Assembly (NCBI GenBank): GCA_029215795.1
Contig: JARDYH010000003.1
Location: forward strand, 266,323,562-266,387,561
Reading direction: 5' to 3'
Source: Anniella stebbinsi
Taxonomy: Eukaryota > Chordata > Lepidosauria > Squamata > Anniellidae
Length of the DNA: 64,000 nucleotides
Below the pieces are notes generated by a model. That model was not told the DNA's origin, ran no database searches, and saw nothing but the letters and a program-made list of their open reading frames with translations. Below, one piece after another: positions 32,020 through 43,305 of this stretch (positions within the stretch are counted from its first letter, which is position 1; each line of letters starts with the position of its first letter). The position numbers and the translations under genes are program-made.

Positions 32020-32317
32020 GTATTAAAAGGAAATTATGTTATGTACCACTTGTACATACACCTCCACCTATATCCAATATTATGCTGCAAATGCATGATT
32101 GCATTGTGATCTGTGTGCTTTGACCACTCTGATAAGCATCATTGTGATAAGGCTACAAATATGGTTCTAACTCAGGGCCTAAACACCAATTTCATTTGCC
32201 AAGTGGATGGGAGCTCCCAGGAACCCTCTTAAAAATGACAATAAAACCCACAGAAATGTAAAATGCCTCTCTTCTGCCATTTGGGAATGTTTCTTGCCAT
32301 TTGGCTCCTGTGTGAAG

Positions 32318-32385
32318 CATTCTGGATAGCTCCTATAGAGTTCTGACCGGTTCTGACTGAAACGTGGAGTGGATGCCCCACCCCA
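32318..32385. mobile_element. Arm of a small MITE also seen at 54820-54962
   Basis: TAGCTCCTATAGAGTTCTGACCGGTTCTGACTGAAACGTGGAGTGGAT matches the right arm of the element at 54915-54962 (TAGCTCCTTTAGAGTTCTGGCTGG). The left arm is not visible. Confidence 0.45.
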
Positions 32386-32462
32386 TTGACATCGGTACCA
32401 CCAGACTCCACTGATCAAAATTATGTACAAGCACAAAAACATAGAATCAAACTTCTCCATAG

Positions 32463-32560
32463 GTCAACAGTACAATCCTAGCATGTCTATTGAAAAGAAA
32501 GCCCCATTGAGCTCAACTGGGGCTTACTCTCCGGTAAGTGTGTAAAGGATTGCAGTTCAA
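32463..32560. mobile_element. Small palindromic MITE
   Basis: TACAATCCTAGCATGTCTATTG faces GTGTGTAAAGGATTGCAG, with an inner palindrome GCCCCATTGAGCTCAACTGGGGC. Its ends resemble those of the MITE at 26178, but the core differs. Confidence 0.55.
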
Positions 32561-32579
32561 AAGCAGCAAATCTCTACAA

Positions 32580-32990
32580 GACATAAAACACAAGCCGCAT
32601 TACAAGGAGAGTTAAAAGCCTGGTGAAATAAATGGGTCTCCTGATGCCAGAACCTCTAGGGAGAGCATTCCAGAGTCGGGGTACAATCCTGAAAAGGCCC
32701 TCTCCCCGGGACCCACCTGCAGCACCTCCGATGGCAGGGGAACCCTGGAAAGAACCCATAGTAGCGTCTGCTACACAAAAAGCCAAAGAAGAGATGGAGG
32801 CACTCAAGGATGTTGGCCCATTGAGGTCATCTTGGTCATGACCCCCCCCCAAAAAAAAATCTGGAGATAGCACTGCCCCAGGACTGGAATCAAAGGAAGA
32901 TCTGGCCAAGCACCTTTTTGGGGTCCATACCCCAAAGAGGACCCCCTGAGAAGAGCTCCCTGAAGTCACTCCAGCTCCTCATCCTTGTAA
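32580..32990 (-). mobile_element. LINE ORF2 C-terminal remnant, minus strand
   Basis: The minus-strand frame includes EGLFRIVPRLWNALPRGSGI, comparable to the (R)(A/G)xF.V.PRLWN.LP block of L2/CR1-group LINEs. The 3' side (32580-32640) is A-rich. A C/A-rich run at 32840-32860 interrupts it. Confidence 0.5.
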
Positions 32991-32999
32991 CCTGCTGCA

Positions 33000-34119
33000 G
33001 ACTGCAGCCCCACCCCGGAAAAACTGGGAGAGTTTTTCCTCCCCTTGAAGAAAAGTATTGAAATGTTCTCCCCCCCCCCCCCGCAACATCTGCCAAGAAA
33101 CAGGGTGGGGAATTTCAAGTGGGCATTTGTACCTATCACTCCACATTTTTAACAGATCCCATCCTTTCACTCCGGTGATTTGTTTTGCCCATTTGATTGC
33201 ATTGTGCGATTTCAATGCTCAGAGGTGGTAAGGATGAACAATGCTCCCGAATTAATTAAATAAATGGATAAAATATTCAAACGAAAGAGAGTGCTAATGC
33301 ACCATATTGCATGGGTCTTTTCTCTGGTTTTGTATCAGGAGGAGTCAGTGAACAATAAATAGACATTTCCAAGAGAGGTTCCCTAAGCTGATATGCATGT
33401 ACGGTATTATCTTTGGCTCAGTATTCGCTTCTGGGTGGAAGGGGGGGGGGAAATATAATTGCACTTCCATTCAACAATCAACCGTGGGAATAAGGAATCC
33501 TACTCATTTTATGCACAGCTGCCTGAAGACTTTCTCCTTAAAACAAATTACAGCAACTTCTATGCAACTCACACTCAAAAGCTAATTCTAACCCTACAGC
33601 TAAACTCTAAAATTAAACTTTAATCTAGGATATAAACAATTTTGTGCTTGTGATCGGTTCTAGTGAGTTTCTCCTGCCTTTTCTTTTGCGTTGTTTTTTC
33701 CCCCCACTCAAATACAAAATTGAAAAAGGACAGACAGGTTTAATTTGTGCCAGGGCTCGATGCTGGAACAGAGAATGGATGGGGGAAATGCAAGTGCCCC
33801 AGAGCAGATGCAGAGTGCATTCCTCTAATCACTGAGCTGAGCAACTCATTTTGGCATGTAAATAATAGCAATTCACCTGTGGTGAGTTGAGCATCTTTCC
33901 AGACAACTAGGAAGGAAAGCTTTGCAAAAGTTTTTTGGGGGGTGGGGGTGGGGGTGGTTTTGTTTCTGGAGGGGGGGAATATTTGGATGCCAAATGACCG
34001 ATGTGAGAAAGGTGAATGATCCACACCGTGAAAGTCTTTGGCGTCAGTCAGGTAAAGGGGATTCTTCACACTGCTTCTTCCCTTTCTAAATGTCTGGTGC
34101 AAATACAACATGGAAAATC
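33000..34119. other. unassigned sequence
   Basis: Contains C run 33069-33082 and G runs near 33440 and 33937-33958, but no recognised family. The 123-aa minus frame at 33740-34111 has no motif. Confidence 0.35.
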
Positions 34120-34465
34120 TAGGGATGTCAGAGGAATCTATCTGGGGGGTGAAGTTTGCTGAGCTTTCAGCAGCTCATCCCCATGGCATCCAGCTCACGG
34201 ATTTGGGGGCTGTTCTTGTTTTTGTTTTTCGTTTTCTTAAATTTCTTAATTTAAGAAATTGAAATCTCAAATCAAGAAATTGAAGCCATAATTAAAGAAT
34301 TGAAATCTTAAAATTCCAGCCATAATTTGCTTAATTTATGCAAATTGCAGCTGTAATACGCTTAATTTGCGCAATTTGCACCCACACAAATTACACAAAT
34401 TATGGCCAGAATTATGCGAATTGGAACTACACTTTGCATGAATTTTTATTTACGAAAAAGAAAAC
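34120..34465 (+). mobile_element. A/T-rich hAT-like element (TAGGGATGTCAGAGGA end)
   Basis: Starts TAGGGATGTCAGAGGAATC. Continues through TTCTTGTTTTTGTTTTTCGTT into a tandem-like array of AAGAAATTGAAATCT / AAATTGAAGCCATAATT and CAATTTGCACCCACACAAATT units (34230-34430). Same family as 15255 and 420. The right terminus was not resolved. Confidence 0.55.
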
Positions 34466-34805
34466 AGCTGGCCCAACTCAATGCACACTTCAGATTATGT
34501 GGTATCATATTTTCAATGTATCCCCCATGTGAACTCGTTTTACATTGTAGGCCTGCAGAACAAAAGGAGGATTGTTAACAAATTTACAAAATTTATTGCA
34601 TGTAGTAAGCTAGCCTATCAAGGTTATGATAAATCTTTCTCTTTCCTGTGCTAGTTTACTATATGCAGGGAGATTTTACTGTGAGCAAGAATTCCACTGT
34701 TGCTGTCAAGGACCTGTTTCTGAGCAATATAGAGACCAGGTTTAAGAAATAAATAAAAGCTCTATAGCAGCAATGCATGCCTGGAAAACCATATCCTACA
34801 TTCAA

Positions 34806-35024
34806 TGGGACCTATTTATTTATTTATTTATTTATTACATTTAGATACCGCCCAATAGCAGAAGCTGTCCGGGCGGTTCACAAAAATTAAAACCATCAAC
34901 AAAACAGATACAAACTAACTCTTACACAGAGTGAGGAGGATGCTCACACAATTGTTGTAAATTACCAAAATCTGCAATGGAAAGAATATTTTTAATATTA
35001 ATAATAATAATAATAATAATAATA
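34806..35024 (-). mobile_element. LINE 3' tail, minus strand
   Basis: (TTTA)n at 34810-34838 followed by ACCGCCCAATAGCAGAAGCT and GGGCGGTTCACAAAAATT is the inverted L2-type 3' terminus seen at 5900-5962. An (AAT)n run lies at 34998-35024. No coding part remains. Confidence 0.6.
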
Positions 35025-35344
35025 GCAATCACCCACAGAACGTCACCTTTTCTGTTCTTTTCAGAAATCCATTTGCAAATTCAAAATGTGAGAATCTGAA
35101 AAAGCATTTCCACATGCACATCTGAGAGCCGTTGTCCCTCGCCTAAACCCCCAGAGCTTCATCTGGAGTTGCAGCCCACTGGGAGCTACAGCTCTACCAC
35201 ACGGATCACATTTGCTATGTACCGCCAGAGAAACGGGCAGGCTGCCATACCATTAAAGCAATTATTCCTACTCTCTTCGATATGAAAGCATTAGATTCTG
35301 TCCCTTGGAATGGCATACCTCGAGGGATCGAAATATAACTGCTC

Positions 35345-35388
35345 TATCCAGAGAGAGAGAGAGAGAGAGACAGAGAGAGAGAGAGAGA
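35345..35388. repeat. (GA)n microsatellite
   Basis: About 20 GA units with one interruption (CAGA). A purine-rich tract. Confidence 0.9.
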
Positions 35389-35804
35389 ACAGGGTTGGGT
35401 GGAGGGAGAAGAGAATGCAGCAGAAAGGCACCAGGCTGTGAAGAGTTAAAAGAGTTCAAAGTGCGCAGAACTGTCTCTTCCAAAGTTGATGCGGCAGTTC
35501 GCCATCCTGCAAGAACCTTCTCAAGATGCTCTGATAAGTCAGACAGAATTCACAGGAGATTACCAGGCAGCTCCTGCCAAGCTGTGTGCTGCAGCACGGG
35601 TAATAGATACGCTCCAGTACTAAATCCTAAAAGGCCTCTGCTACATCTGTCAAGCATGCCCTGGAAAAGCACCTTCAGTTCAGATGTTATCACGGTTCTG
35701 CCTGCATCAGAAGATTTAGTGTCCACCCTGGAGGTTGCTTTCGCTGCACAGTTTTCAGGGGCAAAACAACAAGGAAGAAAGATGAGAGGAAGAGGGAGGG
35801 AGGG

Positions 35805-35855
<51 letters not shown>

Positions 35856-36242
35856 GAGAGAAAGAGGGAGAACTGAAGGGGGAGGAAAATTATTCCTGCT
35901 TAAAGCAAATGGAATAAAGTGAAGCACTAGCAGACAAATCCAGTTCCCCTGCCTTCCATCGAGAAAATTCCCAAGCCCCGCATTACGGCGGTGCTGATGT
36001 TCTAAGATGATTAGCTAGGGCATCCCTCGATTCCTCAGACTGTGACACCAGGAAGATGATTGTCTGTTGAGTGACTCTTTCTCCCAAAGAGAAGCAGAAA
36101 CATCAAACCCAGCAAGAGAGCTATAGAACGAGGGATGGGAGATGCCAGGCCTTGATAATGAACTGGGGGACCGTTCTGGAAATGGCCGTTTTGTCAGGAA
36201 ACAAACGGAGCGGCGGAGCAGAGGTGAACGAAGAGGAGGGAC
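35389..36242. other. unassigned sequence with a second (GA)n tract
   Basis: A (GA)n run of about 20 units lies at 35811-35850 inside a purine-rich block (35780-35890). The 205-aa plus frame at 35305-35922 exists mainly because both GA tracts are open in all frames; its centre (about residues 30-150) has no recognised domain. Confidence 0.4.
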
Positions 36243-36562
36243 TAGGCTGACCAGATAAAATCCAGGTCAGGGCTCATGTAACTTTAACAGTTGTAGAGAA
36301 AAGGGAATTTCAGCCAGAGTCATTTGTATGCAATTAGTTCCTGGTGAAATTCCCTCTTCATCACAACAGTTAAAGTTGCAGGCACTATACTAGAGTGACC
36401 ATATACAAAAGAAGGCAGGGCCCCTGCAACTTTAACAGTTGTGATGAAGAGGGAATTTCACCAGGAACTAATTGTATACAAATGACACTGGCTGGAATTC
36501 CCTTTCCTCTACAACTGTTAAAGTTACATGAGCCCTGACCTGGATTTTATCTGGTCACCCTA
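36243..36562. mobile_element. Full 320-bp H MITE with exact 8-bp target duplication
   Basis: Starts TAGGCTGACCAGATAAAATC and ends GATTTTATCTGGTCACCCTA. GGAGGGAC is found exactly at 36235-36242 and 36563-36570. The centre is in the reverse orientation (GGCACTATACTAGAGTGACC). Confidence 0.93.
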
Positions 36563-36984
36563 GGAGGGACGTAAAGGTGTGCAAAATCAGCTTGAGAACG
36601 ACAAAGCGAAGAGGCGAGTTTCGATCAGGGGCTTCAATGTACCAACACAGAAGGCATCGGATGGATACCAGGACCCGGTCATGGGCTCAAATGGTGAGAA
36701 GCAAGAAGTAGAATGACATCGTCATTTCCTCCGTTTCACTCATTCCCTTTGTGACTGGACGTCATTCCTCTGCCGTTCAAAACAGATTTATTTCCCACTT
36801 GGCTTTGAATATTCTACACAAAGGTGCATGTGGTAATGGACTGTTGTACTTTTTCTCTGCAAGACTTTTCAAGGTCTCAGATCTTGCAAGGAAGGCAATC
36901 CTATTCCTGGATGCTACCTAATGGCATCTATGCTTATGCACACCTTGGCTTATATCCTAATCATGCATGATGCAAATAAGAGTA

Positions 36985-37215
36985 TAAGAACATGAGAACA
37001 TAAGAAGAGCCCTGCTGGATCAGACCAAGGGTCCGTCTAGTTCACCCTTCTGTTCACACAGTGGCCAACCAGCTGTTGACCAGGAACCTACAAAGCAGGA
37101 CACGATGCAACAGCACCCTCCCACCCAAGTTCCCCAGCAACTGGTGCATATAGGCTTACTGCCTCTGATACTGGAGGTAGCACATAGCCATCAGAACTAT
37201 GAGGTCAGCAGCCAT
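36985..37215 (-). mobile_element. CR1/L3-type LINE 3' end, minus strand
   Basis: AGAACATGAGAACATAAGAAGAGCC, then GTTCACACAGTGGCCAACCAG and CAGCAACTGGTGCATATAGG, matches the elements at 24060-24300 and, inverted, 58040-58330. The doubled GAACAT at the left is the tail repeat. Confidence 0.75.
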
Positions 37216-37533
37216 GGTAGAGTCCATTTAGTAGAAAAATGCACAGAAACAACTCAGCAGATTATTACTCACTACAAATCACTATCTTTAATAGTGAATG
37301 TAGGTGGTGAGTGCCGACAGGATTGTCGCTAAAACGGGAGCCATTGAGAAATAAGAGGGAGGTTTCAGTGCGTTCAGAAGCAGCCCAAGGTTTTCAGCAG
37401 TTCCCTCCTCCACCCCTCTGCCATATAGGAAGGAAACAACCAAATAAAGACTGAGCGTGCTCAGTAGCCACCATGTATTGCATGTCAGTTGGAAAATAAA
37501 AATGCAAAATCTGGGTGTGTAATAGCATAGAGT

Positions 37534-37664
37534 GGCCCTTTCTACACCATAGGGGTGTAGAGGTAGGAAGGGAGGGTGATCCCAGAAGTAACTAATACAC
37601 ACCATTGGCGCACAGGCACCAGCCAAGGGCCATCCCAGGCAAACAACCTGGTGTAGAAATGGTC
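37534..37664. mobile_element. P1-family MITE, short deletion derivative
   Basis: GGCCCTTTCTACACCATAGG at the left and CCTGGTGTAGAAATGGTC at the right, 131 bp in all. It retains GATCCCAGAAGTAAC from the left arm and CAGGCACCAGCCAAGGGCC-like sequence from the right. Confidence 0.65.
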
Positions 37665-37667
37665 AGT

Positions 37668-37800
37668 ATAGCAGACATTCCCAATGTGGTGCACTCCAGT
37701 TGTGGCGGACTCCTATTGGCCCTAGACTTTATGGCCAATGGTCAGGCATGATGGGAGTTATTGTCCAAAACATTTGCAGTTACAGTTCAAAGCATATTCC
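37668..37800. mobile_element. Diverged interspersed repeat (ACTCCCAT/GGGAGTT family)
   Basis: GTGGCGGACTCCTATTGGCC, CAATGGTCAGGCATGATGGGAGTTATTGTCC are the two arms of a common amniote palindromic repeat also seen at 38755-38860 and 39240-39650. Confidence 0.5.
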
Positions 37801-37978
37801 AGCCCTACCCCAGGTTGGGTAAAGCTGGAATACACAAAAGATGGGCATGATTAGCAATATCAGTAGATCAAGGAACCATTAGGGATAAACTGATAAGAAA
37901 CAAAAAGGAATCAAAGACTATACATTAAACAAAAATCCTATGGTTTACAAAACATTAAGGCTCTACAGTTTTCAACCA

Positions 37979-38537
37979 AGGCCCTTTCTACACCTAAGGG
38001 TGTAGAAAGATGGCCTGGGGACGATCCTGGACATACTTGCTTCTGGGATTGTCCTCTTCTTTCTAGACAAGAAGTGTGACATCCCTGCTTCCTCCCAGGA
38101 TGTCACACAGTTGCGCCCACCATTTTTTATTTAAATGGAGCCAAGAAGAGCGCACTTGTGCTCCTTCAACGAGGTTAGTAAAAATAAAAATCCCACCCGA
38201 AATCGGGGGGCCCAATCACCTCCATCATCCTGGGGATGGCAGACTCCTTCCCCCCTCCCCTGATGGGCATGGAGATGCACAGTGTGGCTCTGTGCCTGTT
38301 TCTGGTGTCCACTTACTCGCGAGTAAGCAGGCACAAGCCAGGATGGGTGCCCACACCTCCCGCAGTCTCGGGATGATCCCGGGACTGCCAGAAAAACTGG
38401 GATTTCCCAGGGATCCCTTATCCCTGAGAAAACCCGTGCCCATCACCCCCACCCCCGGGAGTCCCTGTGCTTCATCTGGACTCCCAGGAAGCACCGAGGG
38501 GCAGTCCCTTTAAAAAAAGCTGGTGCAGAAACGGCCC
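37979..38537. mobile_element. P1-family MITE, full length (about 559 bp)
   Basis: The left GGCCCTTTCTACACCTAAGG pairs with the right GCTGGTGCAGAAACGGCCC. Internal modules in order: GGATTGTCCTCTTCTTTC, ATGTCACACAG, the hairpin CTTACTCGCGAGTAAG at 38312-38327, GTCTCGGGATGATCCCGGGAC, and GGGAGTCCCTGTGCTTCATC. This is the best P1 reference in the window. No coding capacity: the 145-aa frame at 38076-38513 runs through MITE sequence only. Confidence 0.75.
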
Positions 38538-38754
38538 AAGTACCAAAAAGCAAGGAAATTGGGAGTTGGCTCACAAGCCTTAAAGCCACATCCTCCCGAA
38601 GGAGGCAGAAAATGCAAATGAAATTCTCATTCTCCTAAAGCAGATAAACCATGAGGACAGGATGGAGAATATGATATGCAGAGGTGACTGTGGGGTGGTG
38701 GAACGCTGATGACAAACAACTTAAGACCACCCACTTCTCTTTTTTTTTGTTTAG

Positions 38755-38860
38755 AGCAGCCCTTCCCCAACCTGGCACCCTCCAAAGGTGTTGGACTACA
38801 ACTCCCATCATTGCAAATCAGTATGTCCCATGGTCAGGAATGCTGGGACATTTCTGTTTT
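38755..38860. mobile_element. Interspersed repeat (ACTACAACTCCCATCAT family)
   Basis: CAACCTGGCACCCTCCAAAG, GTTGGACTACAACTCCCATC and CCATGGTCAGGAATGCTGGG are the standard modules of this widespread amniote repeat. About 105 bp remain. Confidence 0.6.
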
Positions 38861-39239
38861 CCCAGTGTTCATCCATGACTGAAACTACATGAGATGTCCA
38901 TCCCTATGCCTTAGTTCAGGCCTGAACAAATGGTGATTGACCAAGAAAAAACACAGGATACAAACGCAGTGCTGGACCTCAATAAGCATCCAGTATTTGC
39001 TTGCCTTCCTGTTACTACAAAAACAGGAAGGAAGGAAGCATCAAGTACTTGTAGGTACCAAAAAAATGACCAGTGGCACTGGGTTGTGTTCAGCTTGATG
39101 TGTTGCAAGAGGAGGGCACAGCCATGTTGTATCAGGCATTTTGGATTGGGAAGAGGAAGGAAATAGTCTACATGGCTGCCATTTTCAGTGGCAGTTATGT
39201 ACATTGCCAAATTACTCAGTCAGCCCACTAGCTCAGGGT

Positions 39240-39650
39240 TGCCTACACCAGCAGTGGGCAGAAGGCAAATCTTCAGATGTTCTGGTCTTTAGGTCCCAGA
39301 ATCCTCTCCAATAATAATAATAATGATAATAATAATAATTTATTACCCGCCTCGCCCTCAGGATCGAAGTGGGGAACAACATCAATACAAATGACATAAA
39401 ATGCATAAAACTAATTAAAAGCATATAAAATTAATAAATTATTAAAATATCAATAAAACTCTTAAAATTCGACTGGGTAAGCCTACCGGAAGAGATCGGC
39501 CTTTATGGCTTTCTTAAAGCCAAAGAGGCTGTTAAGTTGATGATTCTCTTCCGGCCGGCCATTCCACAGTCTGGGAGCGGCAGAAGAGACGGTCCAAGCA
39601 TGGCCAATGGTCAGGAGTGCTGGAAGTTAAGGTCAAAAACATCTGGTGAC
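39240..39650. mobile_element. ACTCCCAT-family repeat split by a LINE insertion
   Basis: The left part ends CAGATGTTCTGGTCTTTAGGTCCCAGAATCC at about 39303 and the right part resumes GCATGGCCAATGGTCAGGAGTGCTGG at about 39599. Together they reproduce the repeat at 37668-37800 and 38755-38860. The interruption is the LINE at 39310-39598. Confidence 0.55.
39310..39598 (-). mobile_element. LINE 3' end with (AAT)n tail, minus strand
   Basis: (AAT)n at 39310-39340, TTATTACCCGCCTCGCCCTC, A/T-rich untranslated region, then CCATTCCACAGTCTGGGAGC, whose inverse encodes a (R)LWNG-type remnant. The tail resembles that at 46466-46610. Confidence 0.6.
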
Positions 39651-39720
39651 CTATTTTCTTTCTTTTCTTTCTTTTTCATGAAATTTTATTTAATTTCAAA
39701 ATGAAGTTAACAAAATAAAG

Positions 39721-39767
39721 AGAAGAAGAAGAAGAAGAAGAAGAAGAAGAAGAAGAAGAAGAAGAAA
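39721..39767. repeat. (AGA)n microsatellite
   Basis: About 15 GAA/AGA units without interruption. Confidence 0.9.
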
Positions 39768-39931
39768 TCAAGATCACCAAAGGAACAAAGGAATTCACTA
39801 ATTATAATTCTCAGTCTGTAACTGATATATTTATGGAACATCTACAGTATGACAGTCTAGGTACGAGCTCAATACCTAACGAACAAGTAAAAATGCAATT
39901 TATACTGCATATATAAAGAGCATGTGTGAGT

Positions 39932-40193
39932 TAGGGATGGATAATAATTCAGTTTTTTTTCTCACAAAACGCAAACATGTGGCATTCGAAGCTCCAAACG
40001 CAAGCACCCGTGCGATCACATCTCCGCTGCTCACATTCAACTCATTCCCGATTCCCAGCTCAACTGGGGCAAATCTCCCGTTTGGTTGTCGCAGCGATCG
40101 CAAACGCAAACATGAGTCGGGGATGAGAAGCGCAGCGAGACAATGTTTGGAGAAACACGGCAATCATGAACATCACTCATCCACCCATCCCTA
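39932..40193. mobile_element. hAT-like element with TAGGGATGG / CCATCCCTA ends (262 bp)
   Basis: Starts TAGGGATGGATAATAATTC and ends CATCCACCCATCCCTA. Inside, short motifs ACGCAAAC(A/C)T and GCGATCGCAAACGCAAACAT repeat in both orientations. Flanks share GAGT-like sequence, but I could not establish an 8-bp duplication. Confidence 0.5.
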
Positions 40194-40393
40194 GAGGCGA
40201 GTGTATGTTATTTGTGTGCATGTGTGTAATAGTCGGGGTGGGGGGGGAAATATAGGCAACTATTACTTGGTCAGAATCGGATCAAAAGTTTGAAGAGCTT
40301 CAACATGGAAAATAAATGGAAACCGTGGTGCCATCATGTCTTTCTTAAAGTTAGGGTTCCTTGCTTGCTGCACTTGCTGAGTAAGTTTAAATA

Positions 40394-40930
40394 TAGGCCA
40401 TGTCTACACCATGCATATATCCTGGGGTCCTCTCTAGGTCGTCCCTGTGCATCCAAATGATGCACAGGGAATCCCGGGGTCATGCAGGGACAACCAGAGA
40501 CTTTCCCTGGGATAACAGCAACCACGGTTTTCCCGGTTTTCCCATGGTCCCGGGACAGCCCTGAGGACCATGGGCGATGTGGCATGGCATACTCCCTGCG
40601 AGTAGAGGGCCTCAGAAAATGGGCACGGAGCTGTGCAGGGGGGCGCCGTGGCTATTGGGGTGGGGGGCAGCAGTTTCACCATCCCCAGAATGGCTGCCCC
40701 AGATTTTTGGCACTGGGTTTGGCACCGGGTCATGCGCTGTTGCATGACCGGCTCCTGCTTCTAAAAGGAAAGAAAGAATGAATGAAAGAAAGAAAGAAAG
40801 AAAGGAAACACACCGCCCCAGAACGTCCCTCCTGACTTCCAGGACGTCACGCTGCCATGTGCATGCTGAGGGACAATCATGGAAATGGGAAAGCCCGGGA
40901 TCCTCCCCCCATCCCAGAAAACAGGTAGGT
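40394..40930. mobile_element. P1-related MITE (GGCCATGTCTACACC end)
   Basis: The left end GGCCATGTCTACACCATGCA and modules TAGGTCGTCCCTGTGCATCC, GGTTTTCCCATGGTCCCGGG and GGGCACGGAGCTGTGCAGGG recur in the same order at 58714-59170. A (GAAA)n run lies at 40771-40804. The right terminus was not resolved. Confidence 0.6.
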
Positions 40931-41844
40931 GAAGATGAGCCCATAGTCACAGTCTCCCAAATTTTATCAGCCCACTGCTCTTGAGTTGGTTGCTTTGGAG
41001 ACATCCAGTTACATGCTACACATGGCTTTGCAGCTGCATACAATATCTGTATTGCAGATTGGGATGTCTGTGGCGAGGAAAACTGGGTCTTTTTTGGTCT
41101 GATAGAGTTTTGCAGTGCGTACAACCCCCTTTCCGTCTGCAAGCTGCGGTGTGGGCCATTCCCCCAAAGTCTGGGAACTGTTTTGCACATTTTTTGCGGA
41201 CGATGCTGCAAGTAGTGCAAATTTCTCAGTAATTTCTGAAAATTTCAGCCAGCGGTGGCTTGCGCAAATTCCTCAGAAACGCTGATATTACAACCTTGTA
41301 CGGATACATGTTCACCTCCCATAATGCAATAGACTGAGGTCCTAATGACGCAGTCTAGATTTGAACAGGTGATATATAGGCGCCACTCATGAAAGAATAA
41401 ATATAAAGGTATCTAGCCTGCTTTTCTTGAAACTGATGCATAATCTCCCCCACCCCTTTTTTTAGAATATGCTTGTTGGAAGATCGATATTTCTATGCAT
41501 GTCATTTCTTGTTCTTTTTGTCAAATTTCTTCACAAATTGTTTTCCATTTTGGTTTGTTAAATTGTTAAAGTTTGTTAAATTCACAATAAAAAGGGGAAA
41601 AGGTTAATAAAAATTGTTCAGAAATCTTACAAATTGAAGAACCTCTCCCACAACCCCCCCCAAAATGTGCATATTTCCCAAAAAACCTGTGAACTGGCCC
41701 AACTTGCTACAGATTGAGTTGGGCGCCGCAGCAGTCTAGGGTGGGGCGAGCCTATAAACCCCTCACATTTTATCCCCCAAATGGATTTCTCTGCCACCTC
41801 TAAATGCAAATCTACTTTCTGCCCACCTCTGGTTACTGTGACTG
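40931..41844. other. mostly unassigned sequence
   Basis: The part 41150-41280, with GTGCAAATTTCTCAGTAATTTC and TGCGCAAATTCCTCAG, resembles the interior of the A/T-rich hAT-like family. No termini were seen. The remainder is unrecognised. Confidence 0.35.
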
Positions 41845-41975
41845 GCAGCATCTCTCCAAAGTGTCAGGTAGGGGTCTTTCCAGGTTTACCTGGCGAGGCC
41901 AGGCAGCTTCTGAACCTGAGTCCTTCTGCATGCCAAGCACGTGGTCTACCTCTGAGCTATGGCCCCTGCCAGCCT
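41845..41975 (-). mobile_element. tRNA-derived SINE, minus strand
   Basis: Read on the minus strand: GGCCATAGCTCAGAGGTAGACC (A box region), TGCATGCAGAAGGACTCAGGTTC (B box region), then CACCAGGTAAACCTGG-like body. Same family as 59235-59370 and 7795-7990. Confidence 0.65.
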
Positions 41976-42139
41976 TCTGTCCTGGAAATAATATATTTAC
42001 TGTTGAGCCTCTAAGAAGCAAAAATGAATAAAAAATAAAAAATAAAGAATTCATAACAAGATTTGAAAATATACATCTGAAGTAAACCTCAACCATGTGT
42101 CTTCAAAAATTGCTCTGTGCATAAAGGAGGCATTTCCCC

Positions 42140-42620
42140 CTCATGGTCCTCTCGCCCTTGCGTTCATCAGTGATTTCTGCATGTTTGCTCGGCTTGATGC
42201 TGACATAAATCTTCGACTGGTTCAAAAAAGAAAGGACTTTTGATTCTGACCTTCTGCTGTCAAAAACAGCTACTGTCAAGAATAATTCTAAAACAGCTTC
42301 ATAAGGGCTGTTTTAACTGATTAATCTCTGAAGGTCATACAATCTGTTTAGACAATCACACATCGGTGCCACTTGCAGAATATCTAAAGTTGTCAAGACC
42401 TCGCCGGCTACGCGTTGGGAAGCCAAGCTCTGGAGGGCATCTATAAATAATTAGCACAGTTAAAAGTTCAGTTACTTTAGGTAGCTCTGCTTTTCTGCGT
42501 CTTCCGAGGATGAGCAGCGAAGGAAGACCCGTAGCAATCATATCTCCTGAATAATCTAAAAGCAGTGGCCATGGTAACTATGACTTAAAACAAGAACGAT
42601 GAACAGCACTTCCTTCCTTC
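42140..42620. other. Repeat-free stretch, candidate conserved non-coding element
   Basis: No repeat family. Moderate A/T content, few simple runs, and phrases such as CATAAATCTTCGACTGG and CTATAAATAATTAGCACAG. The appearance resembles conserved regulatory DNA of vertebrates, but this is an impression without an alignment. The 61-aa minus frame within it has no motif. Confidence 0.3.
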
Positions 42621-43061
42621 CCCAACTATACGGAGCTGTCTCTATAGGCCATAAAGGAGTTACCACACTGTGCAGCCTTCGACATTTTCATAAGTGAAGA
42701 CCTTATGAGAAGGGCTAAGTTTGCTGGACAATTCTGCTCGGTTTGCATTTTCGGGAAATGGATCCAATTCACATGTCCCATATTGGAATGCACTTACACT
42801 TCACAACTGCACATGTCTCTGAAACAATCACAACCACGACAACAATGGAATTGATCATTAGTCAGGAATCCTTGATGGCTTAATTGGTATCATCTTTGTA
42901 AAAACCACCAAGGGGTTGTACAACAGAACAAACACAATTTTTTAAAAAAAAACAATCTAAAACCATTAAAAACAACAATAAACCTTCATTAAAACATTCC
43001 AAATAACCACAGGACTAGAAAAGGCCCACTATGTTCCAAACCCATCTTTAAAATACTCCAC

Positions 43062-43305
43062 AGCCTAATCTACACCAGCCATTCCTGAATAATATTAAAT
43101 TCGTCCCTGCCGGGCCACATGGCGTTCACCTACTCCCACGGTGATCTCGGGTCGACCCCTTAGTTATTCAAGAATATTGGTGACTGGATTTTTCACGGCT
43201 TTTCTGGCTCTCTCGCTACAATCCCGACATCCGCAGCTGGTGTGCCCCCCTCTTTCTGAAGCTGTTGCTCTTCAACACAAGTTTCCGCCCCTGTTCACCA
43301 CAGGC
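43062..43305. mobile_element. P4-family MITE, left part
   Basis: CCTAATCTACACCAGCCATTCC, then GGCGTTCACCTACTCCCACGGTGATCTCGGG matches the P4 copy at 18134-18250. CAACACAAGTTTCCG corresponds to CGCCACAAGTTCCGG at 18350. The match ends where the LINE at 43306 begins. Confidence 0.55.

Noticed and set aside
35305..35922. 205-aa plus-strand open frame
   Set aside because: It is open mainly because two (GA)n tracts encode Arg-Glu repeats in every frame. The middle has no recognised domain and there are no signs of exon boundaries.
38076..38513. 145-aa plus-strand open frame
   Set aside because: Entirely inside the P1 MITE at 37979-38537. Frames in other P1 copies give similar but unconstrained sequence.
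40612..41220. 202-aa minus-strand open frame
   Set aside because: It runs across a P1-related MITE and a (GAAA)n tract, which becomes a Phe/Leu/Ser run. No domain.
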